Assembly: GCA_020634495.1 (NCBI GenBank)
Contig: JACKBR010000075.1
Coordinates: 1-16,339, forward strand
Direction of reading: 5' to 3'
Origin: Ardenticatenaceae bacterium
Lineage (GTDB): Bacteria; Chloroflexota; Anaerolineae; Promineifilales; Promineifilaceae
Length of the DNA stretch: 16,339 nucleotides
The position numbers and the translations under genes were made by a program. Shown piece after piece: positions 6,571 to 16,339 of the stretch. The notes under the pieces were generated by a model, which saw only the letters and a program-made list of their open reading frames with translations, did not search any database and was not told the DNA's origin. Positions within the stretch are counted from its first letter, which is position 1; every line of letters starts with the position of its first letter.

Positions 6571-7131
6571 ATGAAACAAACAAAACGTACCGGCTTGTTC
6601 ATACTTTTGTTAAGCACCGCCCTGCTGCTGTTGGTTGGCGCAGTTCAGGCGCAAGAGAGTGACACAGGCTACATCACTGGGGCAGTATATTTAGATGTCA
6701 ATGGTGATGGGAAGTGTATTGATACAGGTGTTGAAGGTGAAGTTCCAGTCGAAGGGGTTACGATTGAATTTGTCAGCAGTGATGAGGCAACCGTTGTAAC
6801 TTTGACCACAGCCAATGATGGCACCTATGGCCTGGCTGATGCTGGCGAGAGCTATTGGCGCGTGACTGCCAAACCAGATGCAGCAAAATATATTGTGACG
6901 TCAGAAAATCCTCTCTATGCCCCGGTTTACCCAGACACAGGACTGGTACAAACCGATAACAATTTCTGTGTGAGTGATGGCACAACTTTTGGGAATGCGG
7001 TCATTATTTTGCCAGAGTCGGGCGCAGCCGCTGCCAATAACAGTGCGATGGTGGTGTGGATAACGGCCGTAATCGGCCTGGCTCTCATCGCTGTGGGCAT
7101 CACCCTGGAAGTAAAAAGACGCGCTGCCTAA
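6571..7131 (+). CDS. Secreted SdrD-B/Cna-B-like protein with LPESG sorting signal
   Basis: A 186-aa secreted protein and probable sortase substrate. It has a signal peptide (basic KQTKRTG, hydrophobic 8-24, likely cleavage near AQA, residues 26-28). One beta-sandwich domain (about 33-145) begins GAVYLDVNGDGKCIDTG, with an Asp-rich DVNGDG loop like the calcium-binding loops of SdrD B-type or carboxypeptidase-regulatory-like repeats. A cell-wall sorting signal follows: LPESG (147-151), a hydrophobic helix (about 159-178) and the basic tail KRR. Cys49 and Cys133 could form a disulfide. The sortase gene directly upstream is its likely partner. The strong AGGAGG suggests high expression. The single domain and small size suggest a pilin-like subunit or coat protein, but this is inference. 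Confidence 0.85.
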   Translation: MKQTKRTGLFILLLSTALLLLVGAVQAQESDTGYITGAVYLDVNGDGKCIDTGVEGEVPVEGVTIEFVSSDEATVVTLTTANDGTYGLADAGESYWRVTAKPDAAKYIVTSENPLYAPVYPDTGLVQTDNNFCVSDGTTFGNAVIILPESGAAAANNSAMVVWITAVIGLALIAVGITLEVKRRAA

Positions 7132-7141
7132 TTACGTATCC

Positions 7142-7190
7142 CTCCCGCAAGTTTGCCCTATTCACATGACCAAACTTGCGGGAGTTTAAT
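7142..7190 (+). terminator. Hairpin terminator after the sortase module
   Basis: A perfect 14-bp stem (7142-7155 with 7171-7184) around a 15-nt loop is followed by TTTAAT. It lies in the 65-nt gap between two convergent genes. The T-rich side favours plus-strand termination, although such a strong stem may slow polymerase in both directions. Confidence 0.8.
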
Positions 7191-7196
7191 TTCTAC

Positions 7197-8213
7197 TTAC
7201 GGCAGCAGAAGCACCTTGCCTACATTCTGCCGATCCTGTAGATAATGGTGGGCCGCTGCCGCCTCGGCAAAAAGAAATGTGCGGTCAATTTTTGGCCGAA
7301 AGAGCGCCTCATCATACCAGGCCACAATTTGTTTCATCCACGGACGCATCATGTCCATCTGCTCCCACATCTGCGCCAAATTCACACCAATGACCGCCTT
7401 GTTATCGTTCATTAGCCGGAGCGGCGTATAAAAGGGAACCATAACCATGCCCCGAAACCAGGCCCACCAGGAGCGCCGCTTACCAGGTGCCAGGCTGCGC
7501 GTGCCAAAGTGAACCAAACGCCCTCCAGACATCAGCAAGCGATAATTTTTGGGCCAATGAATGCCACCAAGTGAATCCAGAACCAAATGCACCCCTTTTC
7601 CCCCCGTTAAATCCATAATCACCCGCTCATAATCCCTGTTGCGGTAATCGATAACGTGGTTTAAACCATGGTTTAATAAATAGTCGTGCTTGTCTGGTGA
7701 GGCCGTGCCAAAGGTTTCTGCCCCAAGAATACGGCACAGGTCTAGCACTGCCAGACCTACGCCACCCGCTGCGCCATGAATTAACACTTTATCCCCTGCT
7801 CGCAACGATCCCATCACTACCAACATCATGTAGGCTGTCAGGTAGGTCATGGGTAAAGCGGCTGCGTCCTGGGCATTCATCCAATCCAACCGCCGGAAAA
7901 CTTGTTTGTACGGAACACAAACAACATTGCTATAACCGCCAAACCGGGTTAAGGCAAAAACAGCTTCTCCCTCTCGCAGGTCTGGCACGCCTTGCCCAAC
8001 CAGGTCAATTTGGCCACTGACTTCATAGCCGGGCACGTAAGGCAGCCGGGGCGCATCTGGGTAAATGCCTATGCGGCCTAAAACATCATCATAATTCACC
8101 CCTGCGGCCTCTACCCGAATGCGAACCTCACCGCTGCGCGGAATAGGATCGGGTGCGTCTTGAAGCCGCAATGTCTCTGGTGGGCCAGCTTTTTGAATCC
8201 AAATTTGCTGCAT
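7197..8213 (-). CDS. Zinc-independent quinone oxidoreductase / VAT-1-like dehydrogenase (MDR family)
   Basis: A 338-aa medium-chain dehydrogenase/reductase of the NADPH:quinone oxidoreductase branch. The N-terminal catalytic domain has GVNYDDVLGRIGIYP (38-52) and PYVPGYEVSG (58-67), typical of the VAT-1/quinone oxidoreductase group and lacking the catalytic zinc ligands. The Rossmann part has the nucleotide-binding HGAAGGVGLAVLDL (146-159) and later LDSLGG. A hydrophobic, Trp- and Met-rich insert lies at about 245-290 (RRSWWAWFRGMVMVPFY), which may contact membrane or a hydrophobic substrate. The natural substrate cannot be inferred; NAD(P)H-dependent reduction of enones or quinones is usual. 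It is a single gene, convergent with the sortase module. A TATAAT only 6 nt before its ATG suggests a leaderless or near-leaderless transcript. Confidence 0.88.
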   Translation of the reverse strand: MQQIWIQKAGPPETLRLQDAPDPIPRSGEVRIRVEAAGVNYDDVLGRIGIYPDAPRLPYVPGYEVSGQIDLVGQGVPDLREGEAVFALTRFGGYSNVVCVPYKQVFRRLDWMNAQDAAALPMTYLTAYMMLVVMGSLRAGDKVLIHGAAGGVGLAVLDLCRILGAETFGTASPDKHDYLLNHGLNHVIDYRNRDYERVIMDLTGGKGVHLVLDSLGGIHWPKNYRLLMSGGRLVHFGTRSLAPGKRRSWWAWFRGMVMVPFYTPLRLMNDNKAVIGVNLAQMWEQMDMMRPWMKQIVAWYDEALFRPKIDRTFLFAEAAAAHHYLQDRQNVGKVLLLP

Positions 8214-8219
8214 AGGCTT

Positions 8220-8225
8220 ATTATA
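8220..8225 (-). promoter_or_regulatory. Candidate -10 element of the oxidoreductase gene
   Basis: On the minus strand TATAAT (8225-8220) lies 6 nt upstream of the ATG at 8213, placing the transcript start at or very near the first codon. A possible -35, TTGCAG (8251-8246), has a rather long 20-nt spacer. Confidence 0.35.
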
Positions 8226-8392
8226 ACGCGGCTAAGACCTTATAGCTGCAAATTTCTGTCGTTAGACGAACCGTCAAAACTATTCGATAGCATCCTGACA
8301 ATTTGGTAACACAAAACAGTCCTGTTCTTCACAAAATCTGGGGGCATTCTTTTTTAAACATTCTTTTGGCTTTTTCTATGTAAACCTGGCTA

Positions 8393-8435
8393 GTACCTAA
8401 GCGTGACCGAATTTCCGAGATGTGGTACCTAAGCG
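8393..8435 (+). promoter_or_regulatory. Paired 11-bp direct repeat, possible operator
   Basis: GTACCTAAGCG occurs at 8393-8403 and 8425-8435. The start-to-start distance of 32 nt is close to three DNA helical turns, as expected for cooperative binding on one face. It lies 95-137 nt upstream of the first phosphorelay gene. The binding protein is unknown. Confidence 0.4.
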
Positions 8436-8529
8436 GGAGTGTTCCCACTTGTTGCAGAAAATAGAATTAGTTTAACGGTATTAACTTTTGTTTGATGAGC
8501 TATTCACTATGTGGCTTTGAGGAAAAACT

Positions 8530-8928
8530 ATGACATATTCAGACAGATATTTACAGGAAACGGCCGCTTCCAACCAGGCAATTAGACAAATTCAAACAGA
8601 GGTCAAGGACGCCTTGGAATTGGTGATGGGAGATTCTTCACCTGAAATGCTAGACGAGATGGCTTCGATTTTCTTAGAAGATGCAGTGCCCCTAATCGAT
8701 CAGATTAAAACGGGCTATGCAAACCAGGATTTTGTTTCAATTACGATGGCGGCACATGCCCTAAAAGGCAGCAGCGCCACAATTGGCCTGGCAAATTTCG
8801 CCAACATTTGCCTGGCAGTAGAAACAGGCGGCAAGCAAAATGAGGCCAATCTTGTTAGCCAGCAGCTGCCAATGCTGGAAACCGAATATGCCCAGATCAA
8901 AGAGGCTTTAAGCACATTTCTACTGTGA
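8530..8928 (+). CDS. Stand-alone histidine phosphotransfer (HPt) protein
   Basis: A 132-aa all-helical phosphotransfer protein. The phospho-accepting motif AAHALKGSSATIG (74-86) places the active histidine at His76, with the usual Lys79-Gly80 after it. Such modules shuttle phosphate between receiver domains and have no catalytic activity of their own. The N-terminal 25 residues are a short lead, and the domain covers about 26-130. GAGG lies 7 nt before the start. It is the first gene of a run of three signalling genes; the receivers of the two following hybrid kinases are likely partners. It resembles the HPt domain at the C-terminus of the third gene (SIFLEDAVPLIDQ against PIFLEDTQEILQR), suggesting that both derive from the same ancestral module. 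Confidence 0.9.
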   Translation: MTYSDRYLQETAASNQAIRQIQTEVKDALELVMGDSSPEMLDEMASIFLEDAVPLIDQIKTGYANQDFVSITMAAHALKGSSATIGLANFANICLAVETGGKQNEANLVSQQLPMLETEYAQIKEALSTFLL

Positions 8929-8957
8929 GTCATGTCTCCCCCCCAAATGGCCAATGA

Positions 8958-8980
8958 ATCCACATAACGTATCCACATAA
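8958..8980 (+). repeat. Short tandem-like repeat ATCCACATAA before the kinase start
   Basis: ATCCACATAA occurs at 8958-8967 and 8971-8980, offset by 13 nt, directly ahead of the ATG at 8986. The second copy with its flank (GTATCCACA) is one base from a DnaA box. Function is unknown and it may be a chance duplication. Confidence 0.45.
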
Positions 8981-8985
8981 AGAAT

Positions 8986-11787
<2,802 letters not shown>

Positions 11788-11789
11788 TC

Positions 11790-14700
11790 ATGGAATGGCA
11801 ATATACTCCTTACACTTTACTACTCTTCATTACTGGAGGCATTACCCTTGCCACCGGGGCATATATTGCCAGTAAGCGGCATGTTCCTGGAGCCAATCAT
11901 TTGCTGGTCTTGCTGTTGAGCACGACGGCCTGGATTTTTGCCTACCTGCTGGAACTTAGCGCGGTCGATTTAAAGGACAAGCTTTTCTGGGCAAAGGTTG
12001 AGTATGTGGGCATCGTCTCAGCACCTGTTCACTACGCCTTGTTCATTTTGAATTACATTGGCATTTACCAACGCATTAAGCGGCCCCGCCGATTGATTAT
12101 TGGCCTGACAATAATTCCCCTAACTACCCTATTGCTGGCCTGGAGCAACGAATCGCATAGGCTCATCTGGTCCGTAACGGACACAATCGTTGACCAAGGG
12201 CTTACCTACCTAATGCTGGTTCATGGCTTCTGGTACTGGATTTACATTGTTTTTGTTTATGCACTGCTGGCCATCACCTCATTTTTGCTTATCCGCAAAA
12301 TCGTTACCACGCCTGACCAGTTTCGAGGCCAAATTGTTCTCATCATTTTGAGCTGCCTGTCTCCCTGGCTAAGCAGCCTTTTATACATCACAGGCACAAA
12401 CCCATTTCCAAATCTTGATCCAACGCCCTTTTCGTTTGCAATTTCTTCGCTGTGTTTTGTTTGGGCTTTGTTCCATTTTAAGCTGCTCGACATCGTGCCG
12501 ATAGCCCGCGGGCTGGTCATTGAGAAGTTGGAAACGGGGGTTATTGTCATTGATGGACTAAACAGGGTTATGGACATTAATGCAACGGCCGTTTCCCTGT
12601 TGCAGCAAGAAAAAAGGCACATTCTCGGCCAGCCGCTCATCCTAGAGCATTCCGCCTGGGGCAGCCTGGCCACCGCGCTTCAAGAATCGATGCCCGCAAA
12701 ATTAGAGATGTCTCTAAATCAGGTTTACTATGAAGTTGCTGTAACCGTACTGGATGATAAGAAACCGCAGGCAAACGGCCGTGTGATTACCCTGCACAAT
12801 GTTACCAAACACAAAGAAGCCGAGCTCCAGCTGCAAAAAGCCAAAAACGCCGCCGAAGCTGCCGACCAGGCCAAAACCAACTTCCTCACCAACATCAGCC
12901 ATGAAATTCGCACCCCCCTCAACGCCGTTGTGGGCATGGCAGAAATGCTGCGCCAAACGCAACTAAATGCAAACCAGGCAGAGATGATCGATGTGGTTAT
13001 GCAAAGCAGCGATAGTCTGTTGGGGCTCATCAACAGCATTTTAGATTATGCCCAGCTAGAGGCTGGAAATCTAACCCTGCAAAAGCAAGCGTTTGATCTC
13101 ACCGACTGCATAGAATCTGCCATTGAACAAGTTAGCCAACTGGCTAACGACAAGTTGATAAAACTTGTGTACAAGATTGATGAAAACACGCCCACGTGGC
13201 TGGTTGGCGATGCAGTGCGCCTGCGCCAAATTTTGACAAATTTGCTGGAAAACGGCATCAAATTTACAGAAGAAGGGGCCGTAGAGCTTTTTGTCACCCA
13301 AACATCAGACGCAATGACAAGCCCGCAGCTCCATTTTAGCGTGCAAGACAGCGGCATTGGCATTGCCGCAGACCAAATTCCACATCTCTTTTCTCCTTTT
13401 CACCAGGTGGATAGCTCCATGACCCGCTCTTACGGAGGCAACGGGCTAGGGTTGGCCATCTGCAAGCACCTGGTGGGGTTAATGGCGGGTGAGATTTTTC
13501 TACAATCGACCGTTGGGCAAGGTACGGCCGTTAACTTCACCGCTCAATTTGGCACCCCCACAAACAAGAACGTGCCCGTCATTACCCTTCGCAAGCAGAA
13601 AACCACTCTGGCCAGCAAACGCCTGATGGTCATTACCAAAGACGCCAGCCAACGCCGCCACCTTAGCCGCGAGGCCCGCATGGTTGGCCTGGAAGTATAT
13701 GCCGCCGCCAGCGCTCAAGAAGCCAGTTACTGGATTACCCATTCACAATCATTTGATATTGCCCTGTTGGATACGGCCGTTTGGCAAGAAGACCCCAATA
13801 TTTTAACCACCCTGCACCAGATTGATGCGCCACAACCTATTCCCACCATCCTACTTGTGCCCCCAAACACAACCGGAACGGCCGTAGCAAATGGCTCATC
13901 CAATTTATTCTCTGGGTTTCTGCCATATTTTGTTACCAGTTCTCAAATGCAAGACACCTTGCTCAACGTATTAGCCACCAGCAACACCACCAGCGCTGTT
14001 CCGCCAGAACCTGGCAAAATGATGTCTGACCGGTTTCCTCTAAAAATCCTGATCGTTGAGGATAATAAACTTAATCAAAGGATTCTGGAAAACATGTTGG
14101 CCAAACTGGGCTATTCTGCCGATGTGGCAAGTAATGGGCAGCTGGCAGTGCAGGCGGCTTACCAACAGGCATATGATGTTATTTTAATGGACATTCAAAT
14201 GCCGGTAATGGATGGGGTGGAAGCGACACAGAACATCTTAAAAGAGAACCAATGGCAGAAACGGCCGTACATCATTGCTGTTACCGCCCACGCCCTGGAA
14301 GGAGACCGGGAACACTATCTCGCATCAGGGATGAATGAATACATCAGCAAGCCAATTACCATGAACCAGCTAGTGGAAGTCCTCTACCAATCCGTTAGCG
14401 TCCATAGCGAATCGATTTCCTCAACGCCAGAACCAACTCCCAAACCGCCAGAAGAAACGGCCGACACGCCAGTTGAACCGGCTAAAAACGATCCCCCGCT
14501 GGAAAATCCGCTAGATTTAGCATTATTGGTGCAGCTTGTGGGGGATAACACAGATGGCTTTTTAACCACGATGACCCCCATTTTCTTGGAAGACACCCAG
14601 GAGATTTTGCAGCGCCTTGCCCTGGCTGTACAGCAGGCTGACAGCGTTGCAATTCGGCATGCTGCCCATACCATCAAAGGCACCAGCGCCAGCATGGCCC

Positions 14701-14849
14701 TGACAAAGCTCTCTCAATTAAGCCGAGAAATGGAGATGGCGGCCAAAGAAGAAAATCTAGCGAATGCCCCGCATCTGCTAGAGCAAATCCAGGCAGAATT
14801 TAAACGAGCAGAAGCCGCTTTAACCCAAATGGGACACACGACTGTGTAA
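11790..14849 (+). CDS. 7TM-PAS hybrid histidine kinase with degenerate receiver, receiver and HPt
   Basis: A 1019-aa membrane hybrid kinase. The N-terminus has seven hydrophobic helices (about 8-26, 36-55, 70-92, 101-118, 139-168, 180-200, 213-231), the layout of the HisKA_7TM sensor module. A PAS-like domain follows (about 236-340), then a coiled coil, and HisKA with [10 protein letters not shown] and His371. The HATPase_c domain has Asn488, DSGIGI (520-525) and YGGNGLGLAI (548-557). The first receiver (about 610-728) is degenerate: it keeps Asp661 but lacks the acidic pair (ITKDAS instead) and the conserved lysine. The second receiver (about 751-866) is intact, with Glu757-Asp758, Asp801, Thr832 and Lys854. 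After a Pro-rich linker (878-905) comes an HPt domain with His960 in AAHTIKGTSAS. Start is 2 nt after the upstream kinase, implying coupled translation. It contains six ACGGCCGT copies. Confidence 0.95.
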   Translation: MEWQYTPYTLLLFITGGITLATGAYIASKRHVPGANHLLVLLLSTTAWIFAYLLELSAVDLKDKLFWAKVEYVGIVSAPVHYALFILNYIGIYQRIKRPRRLIIGLTIIPLTTLLLAWSNESHRLIWSVTDTIVDQGLTYLMLVHGFWYWIYIVFVYALLAITSFLLIRKIVTTPDQFRGQIVLIILSCLSPWLSSLLYITGTNPFPNLDPTPFSFAISSLCFVWALFHFKLLDIVPIARGLVIEKLETGVIVIDGLNRVMDINATAVSLLQQEKRHILGQPLILEHSAWGSLATALQESMPAKLEMSLNQVYYEVAVTVLDDKKPQANGRVITLHNVTKHKEAELQLQKAKNAAEAADQAKTNFLTNISHEIRTPLNAVVGMAEMLRQTQLNANQAEMIDVVMQSSDSLLGLINSILDYAQLEAGNLTLQKQAFDLTDCIESAIEQVSQLANDKLIKLVYKIDENTPTWLVGDAVRLRQILTNLLENGIKFTEEGAVELFVTQTSDAMTSPQLHFSVQDSGIGIAADQIPHLFSPFHQVDSSMTRSYGGNGLGLAICKHLVGLMAGEIFLQSTVGQGTAVNFTAQFGTPTNKNVPVITLRKQKTTLASKRLMVITKDASQRRHLSREARMVGLEVYAAASAQEASYWITHSQSFDIALLDTAVWQEDPNILTTLHQIDAPQPIPTILLVPPNTTGTAVANGSSNLFSGFLPYFVTSSQMQDTLLNVLATSNTTSAVPPEPGKMMSDRFPLKILIVEDNKLNQRILENMLAKLGYSADVASNGQLAVQAAYQQAYDVILMDIQMPVMDGVEATQNILKENQWQKRPYIIAVTAHALEGDREHYLASGMNEYISKPITMNQLVEVLYQSVSVHSESISSTPEPTPKPPEETADTPVEPAKNDPPLENPLDLALLVQLVGDNTDGFLTTMTPIFLEDTQEILQRLALAVQQADSVAIRHAAHTIKGTSASMALTKLSQLSREMEMAAKEENLANAPHLLEQIQAEFKRAEAALTQMGHTTV

Positions 14850-14876
14850 ATCTGACAACCATTTCTGTTAGCCACG

Positions 14877-14905
14877 TTGTAACCCAACTCATTTACACAT
14901 AAAAT
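14877..14905 (+). promoter_or_regulatory. Candidate promoter of the ATPase-FGE gene
   Basis: TTGTAA (14877-14882) and TAAAAT (14900-14905) are spaced by exactly 17 nt and lie just after the second kinase. The transcript would start near 14912, leaving a leader of about 50 nt. This suggests that the downstream gene can be expressed separately from the phosphorelay genes. Confidence 0.5.
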
Positions 14906-14962
14906 AGGGGTCACCAAGCCGCTTATGGAATAATCATCAACTCAAGCTGCTTATTTTTACTT

Positions 14963-16339
14963 ATGATAAAAACTGCAACCTCTGACAACCCATATCATCT
15001 AAACGGCTCCAGCAGCAGCCACTTATTTTTTGGTCGGCAAGCCGCCTTTGCCTGGATATTAGAGCAAACCAATGATGATTTGGCGACGGATTTTCCCCTG
15101 GTGTTGCATGGCCCACCCAAAATTGGCAAAACGGCCGTTCTCAAACAAATCGAGTCTGGCGCACTTCACCCACCATTCATAGGCATCTACCTAAACTTAG
15201 CCGAAATTGCCCTGGACAGTTTAAGCGCCCTTTACTGGGAAATTGCCAACGCGGGCTTAAAAGCGCTGTCCAGACTAAACATTGAGCTAGATACCCTAAA
15301 CCACACAGATTTTATTGCCGATCCAGCCAAGGCATGGCAGCAGCAATTTTTGCTCCCTAGCGAGAAACTGCTGAAAGATAAACGGCCGTTTCCTACCAAT
15401 GACCCCCGCCGCCTGCTCTTCCTATTCGACAACACACAGCTGCTCATCGAGCAAATAACCGCTGGCATCTTGCCCGAGAATACCCTGGCCAATTTACATG
15501 CCCACCTCACAAATGAAACCTTTGCCCGCACCATCTTCGCCATTACCGAGCAGCCAGATCAACCCGCGACTGAATTGCCACTCCTCCAAAACTGCATTTT
15601 TTACCGGCTCCCACCGTTAAATAAAGAAGAAACGGTCGCGCTTGTTCGGCAGCCCGTTCCCTTCACCCTGGTCCAAGACGTGGCCCAATACATTTATCAC
15701 GTCACAGATGGGCATCCATACAAAACACACCAGCTGTGCCACGCCCTGTATGAACATCAACAACAGTACAATTTAGGCCAGATCACCGTTGCGGATGTGG
15801 CTACGGTTCACAAACTTTCTACCCAAAACGGGGCAAAATCGCTGCCCACCTATGATTTACAGGGGCACAGTGGCGTAAAACAAGCGTTTCGCCTGGCACA
15901 TCGGTTAGATTTTTGGCGCAGTCGCTCCTTTTATTTGCTCGTTGTGGCCCTCGTCCTGCTGGGCGCGTCGATATTACTTGTTACGACGGTGGGCAATTCG
16001 CCACTGAGTCAGCGAATTGCGGGTTTTTTGGGAGCAACCACCGCCACGCCAACGGCCGTTCCCCCCACACCCACCAACGACGACCAAGAAGCAGCGATTG
16101 CCCAGGCAGTTGTAGCCACAGAAACATTAGCGCCCACAGAAACCCCAACGCCCACCCCAACAGAAACACCAACCGTTACCCCGTCGGCCACCCCCACCAA
16201 CACCCCTACCGCCACGCCCGACCAATATCCAAACAGCATCATTCGTGAACAAGACGGCATGGTTATGCTGCTCATTCCGGCTGGTATGTTTACCATGGGA
16301 GCCGCAGAGGATGATTTTGTAGCCGCCCCAGATGAACGC
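14963..16339 (+). CDS. P-loop ATPase - TM - FGE-sulfatase-domain fusion protein (3' end missing)
   Basis: An open frame of 459 codons runs off the window. Residues 20-320 form a STAND/AAA-like ATPase: Walker A GPPKIGKT (50-57), Walker B-like LLFLFDN (151-157, Asn where Glu is usual), and a TDGHPYKTHQL motif (248-258) resembling the GGHPYLLQ element of AAA-like proteins. One membrane helix follows (about 322-343). A Thr-Pro-rich stalk (357-419) leads to the start of a formylglycine-generating-enzyme-like domain, whose hallmark MLLIPAGMFTMG is at 435-446. Topology would be ATPase inside, FGE-like domain outside. FGE-type domains also occur as non-catalytic modules or as iron enzymes (EgtB-like); the part needed to decide is outside the window. 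The ATG at 14963 lacks a clear ribosome binding site, but no earlier in-frame start is better. Confidence 0.85.
   Translation, partial: MIKTATSDNPYHLNGSSSSHLFFGRQAAFAWILEQTNDDLATDFPLVLHGPPKIGKTAVLKQIESGALHPPFIGIYLNLAEIALDSLSALYWEIANAGLKALSRLNIELDTLNHTDFIADPAKAWQQQFLLPSEKLLKDKRPFPTNDPRRLLFLFDNTQLLIEQITAGILPENTLANLHAHLTNETFARTIFAITEQPDQPATELPLLQNCIFYRLPPLNKEETVALVRQPVPFTLVQDVAQYIYHVTDGHPYKTHQLCHALYEHQQQYNLGQITVADVATVHKLSTQNGAKSLPTYDLQGHSGVKQAFRLAHRLDFWRSRSFYLLVVALVLLGASILLVTTVGNSPLSQRIAGFLGATTATPTAVPPTPTNDDQEAAIAQAVVATETLAPTETPTPTPTETPTVTPSATPTNTPTATPDQYPNSIIREQDGMVMLLIPAGMFTMGAAEDDFVAAPDER

Larger units (their letters stand above)
8214..8529. other. Intergenic region between divergent genes
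   Basis: About 316 nt, A/T-richer than its surroundings, separate the oxidoreductase from the phosphorelay cluster. It holds the minus-strand -10 candidate at one end and an 11-bp direct repeat (8393-8403 and 8425-8435). The HPt gene's Shine-Dalgarno GAGG (8519-8522) is at the other end. I see no RNA gene or further protein frame in it. Confidence 0.6.

Noticed and set aside
14851..14990. TCTGACAACC occurring at 14851-14860 and 14981-14990.
   Set aside because: A single pair of 10-mers 130 nt apart is expected by chance in 16 kb, and one copy lies inside a coding region.
16009..16296. Minus-strand Gly/Val repeat frame opposite the Thr-Pro stalk.
   Set aside because: Its VGVSVGVGVGV repeats are the reverse complement of the Thr-Pro codons of the ATPase-FGE stalk, not a real protein.

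Overview
The window looks like a piece of a Chloroflexota genome, most likely Anaerolineae/Caldilineae-like. I infer this from protein style, not from a marker gene: Thr-Pro-rich extracytoplasmic linkers, an ATPase joined to a formylglycine-generating-enzyme-type domain, large hybrid histidine kinases, and a sortase with an LPxTG-like substrate. A second signature is an extremely over-represented palindrome, ACGGCCGT: I counted 24 perfect copies in 16.3 kb against about 0.25 expected by chance.

Layout. (1) Positions 1-1832, minus strand: a YhfC-type membrane protease homologue, then an ABC transporter ATPase, then probably the first codons of its permease. (2) 2031-3386, plus strand: MgtE magnesium transporter. 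(3) 3387-3868: no protein gene, but a strong candidate for an independently transcribed, highly folded non-coding RNA of about 360 nt with its own promoter, a 13-bp long-range closing helix and an intrinsic terminator. I could not assign it to a known family. (4) 3869-4887, minus strand: a small PD-(D/E)XK-like protein overlapping by 4 nt with hypoxanthine phosphoribosyltransferase. (5) 4946-7131, plus strand: a class III-like sirtuin, then a sortase and its probable surface substrate with an LPESG sorting signal, closed by a 14-bp-stem hairpin. (6) 7197-8213, minus strand: a quinone oxidoreductase/VAT-1-like dehydrogenase. (7) 8530-14849, plus strand: a phosphorelay cluster made of a stand-alone HPt protein, a soluble GAF-GAF hybrid kinase with two receivers, and a 7TM-PAS hybrid kinase with a degenerate receiver, an intact receiver and its own HPt. 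No DNA-binding output regulator is present. (8) 14963 to the window edge: a P-loop ATPase with one membrane helix, a Thr-Pro stalk and the start of an FGE-sulfatase-like domain.

Functional reading. The sortase and LPESG protein form a self-contained anchoring module. The three signalling genes probably exchange phosphate, since both kinases carry receivers and two HPt modules are available. The rest are housekeeping or transport genes with no clear link. The items I rate most worth following are the unassigned structured RNA and the iterated ACGGCCGT palindrome.
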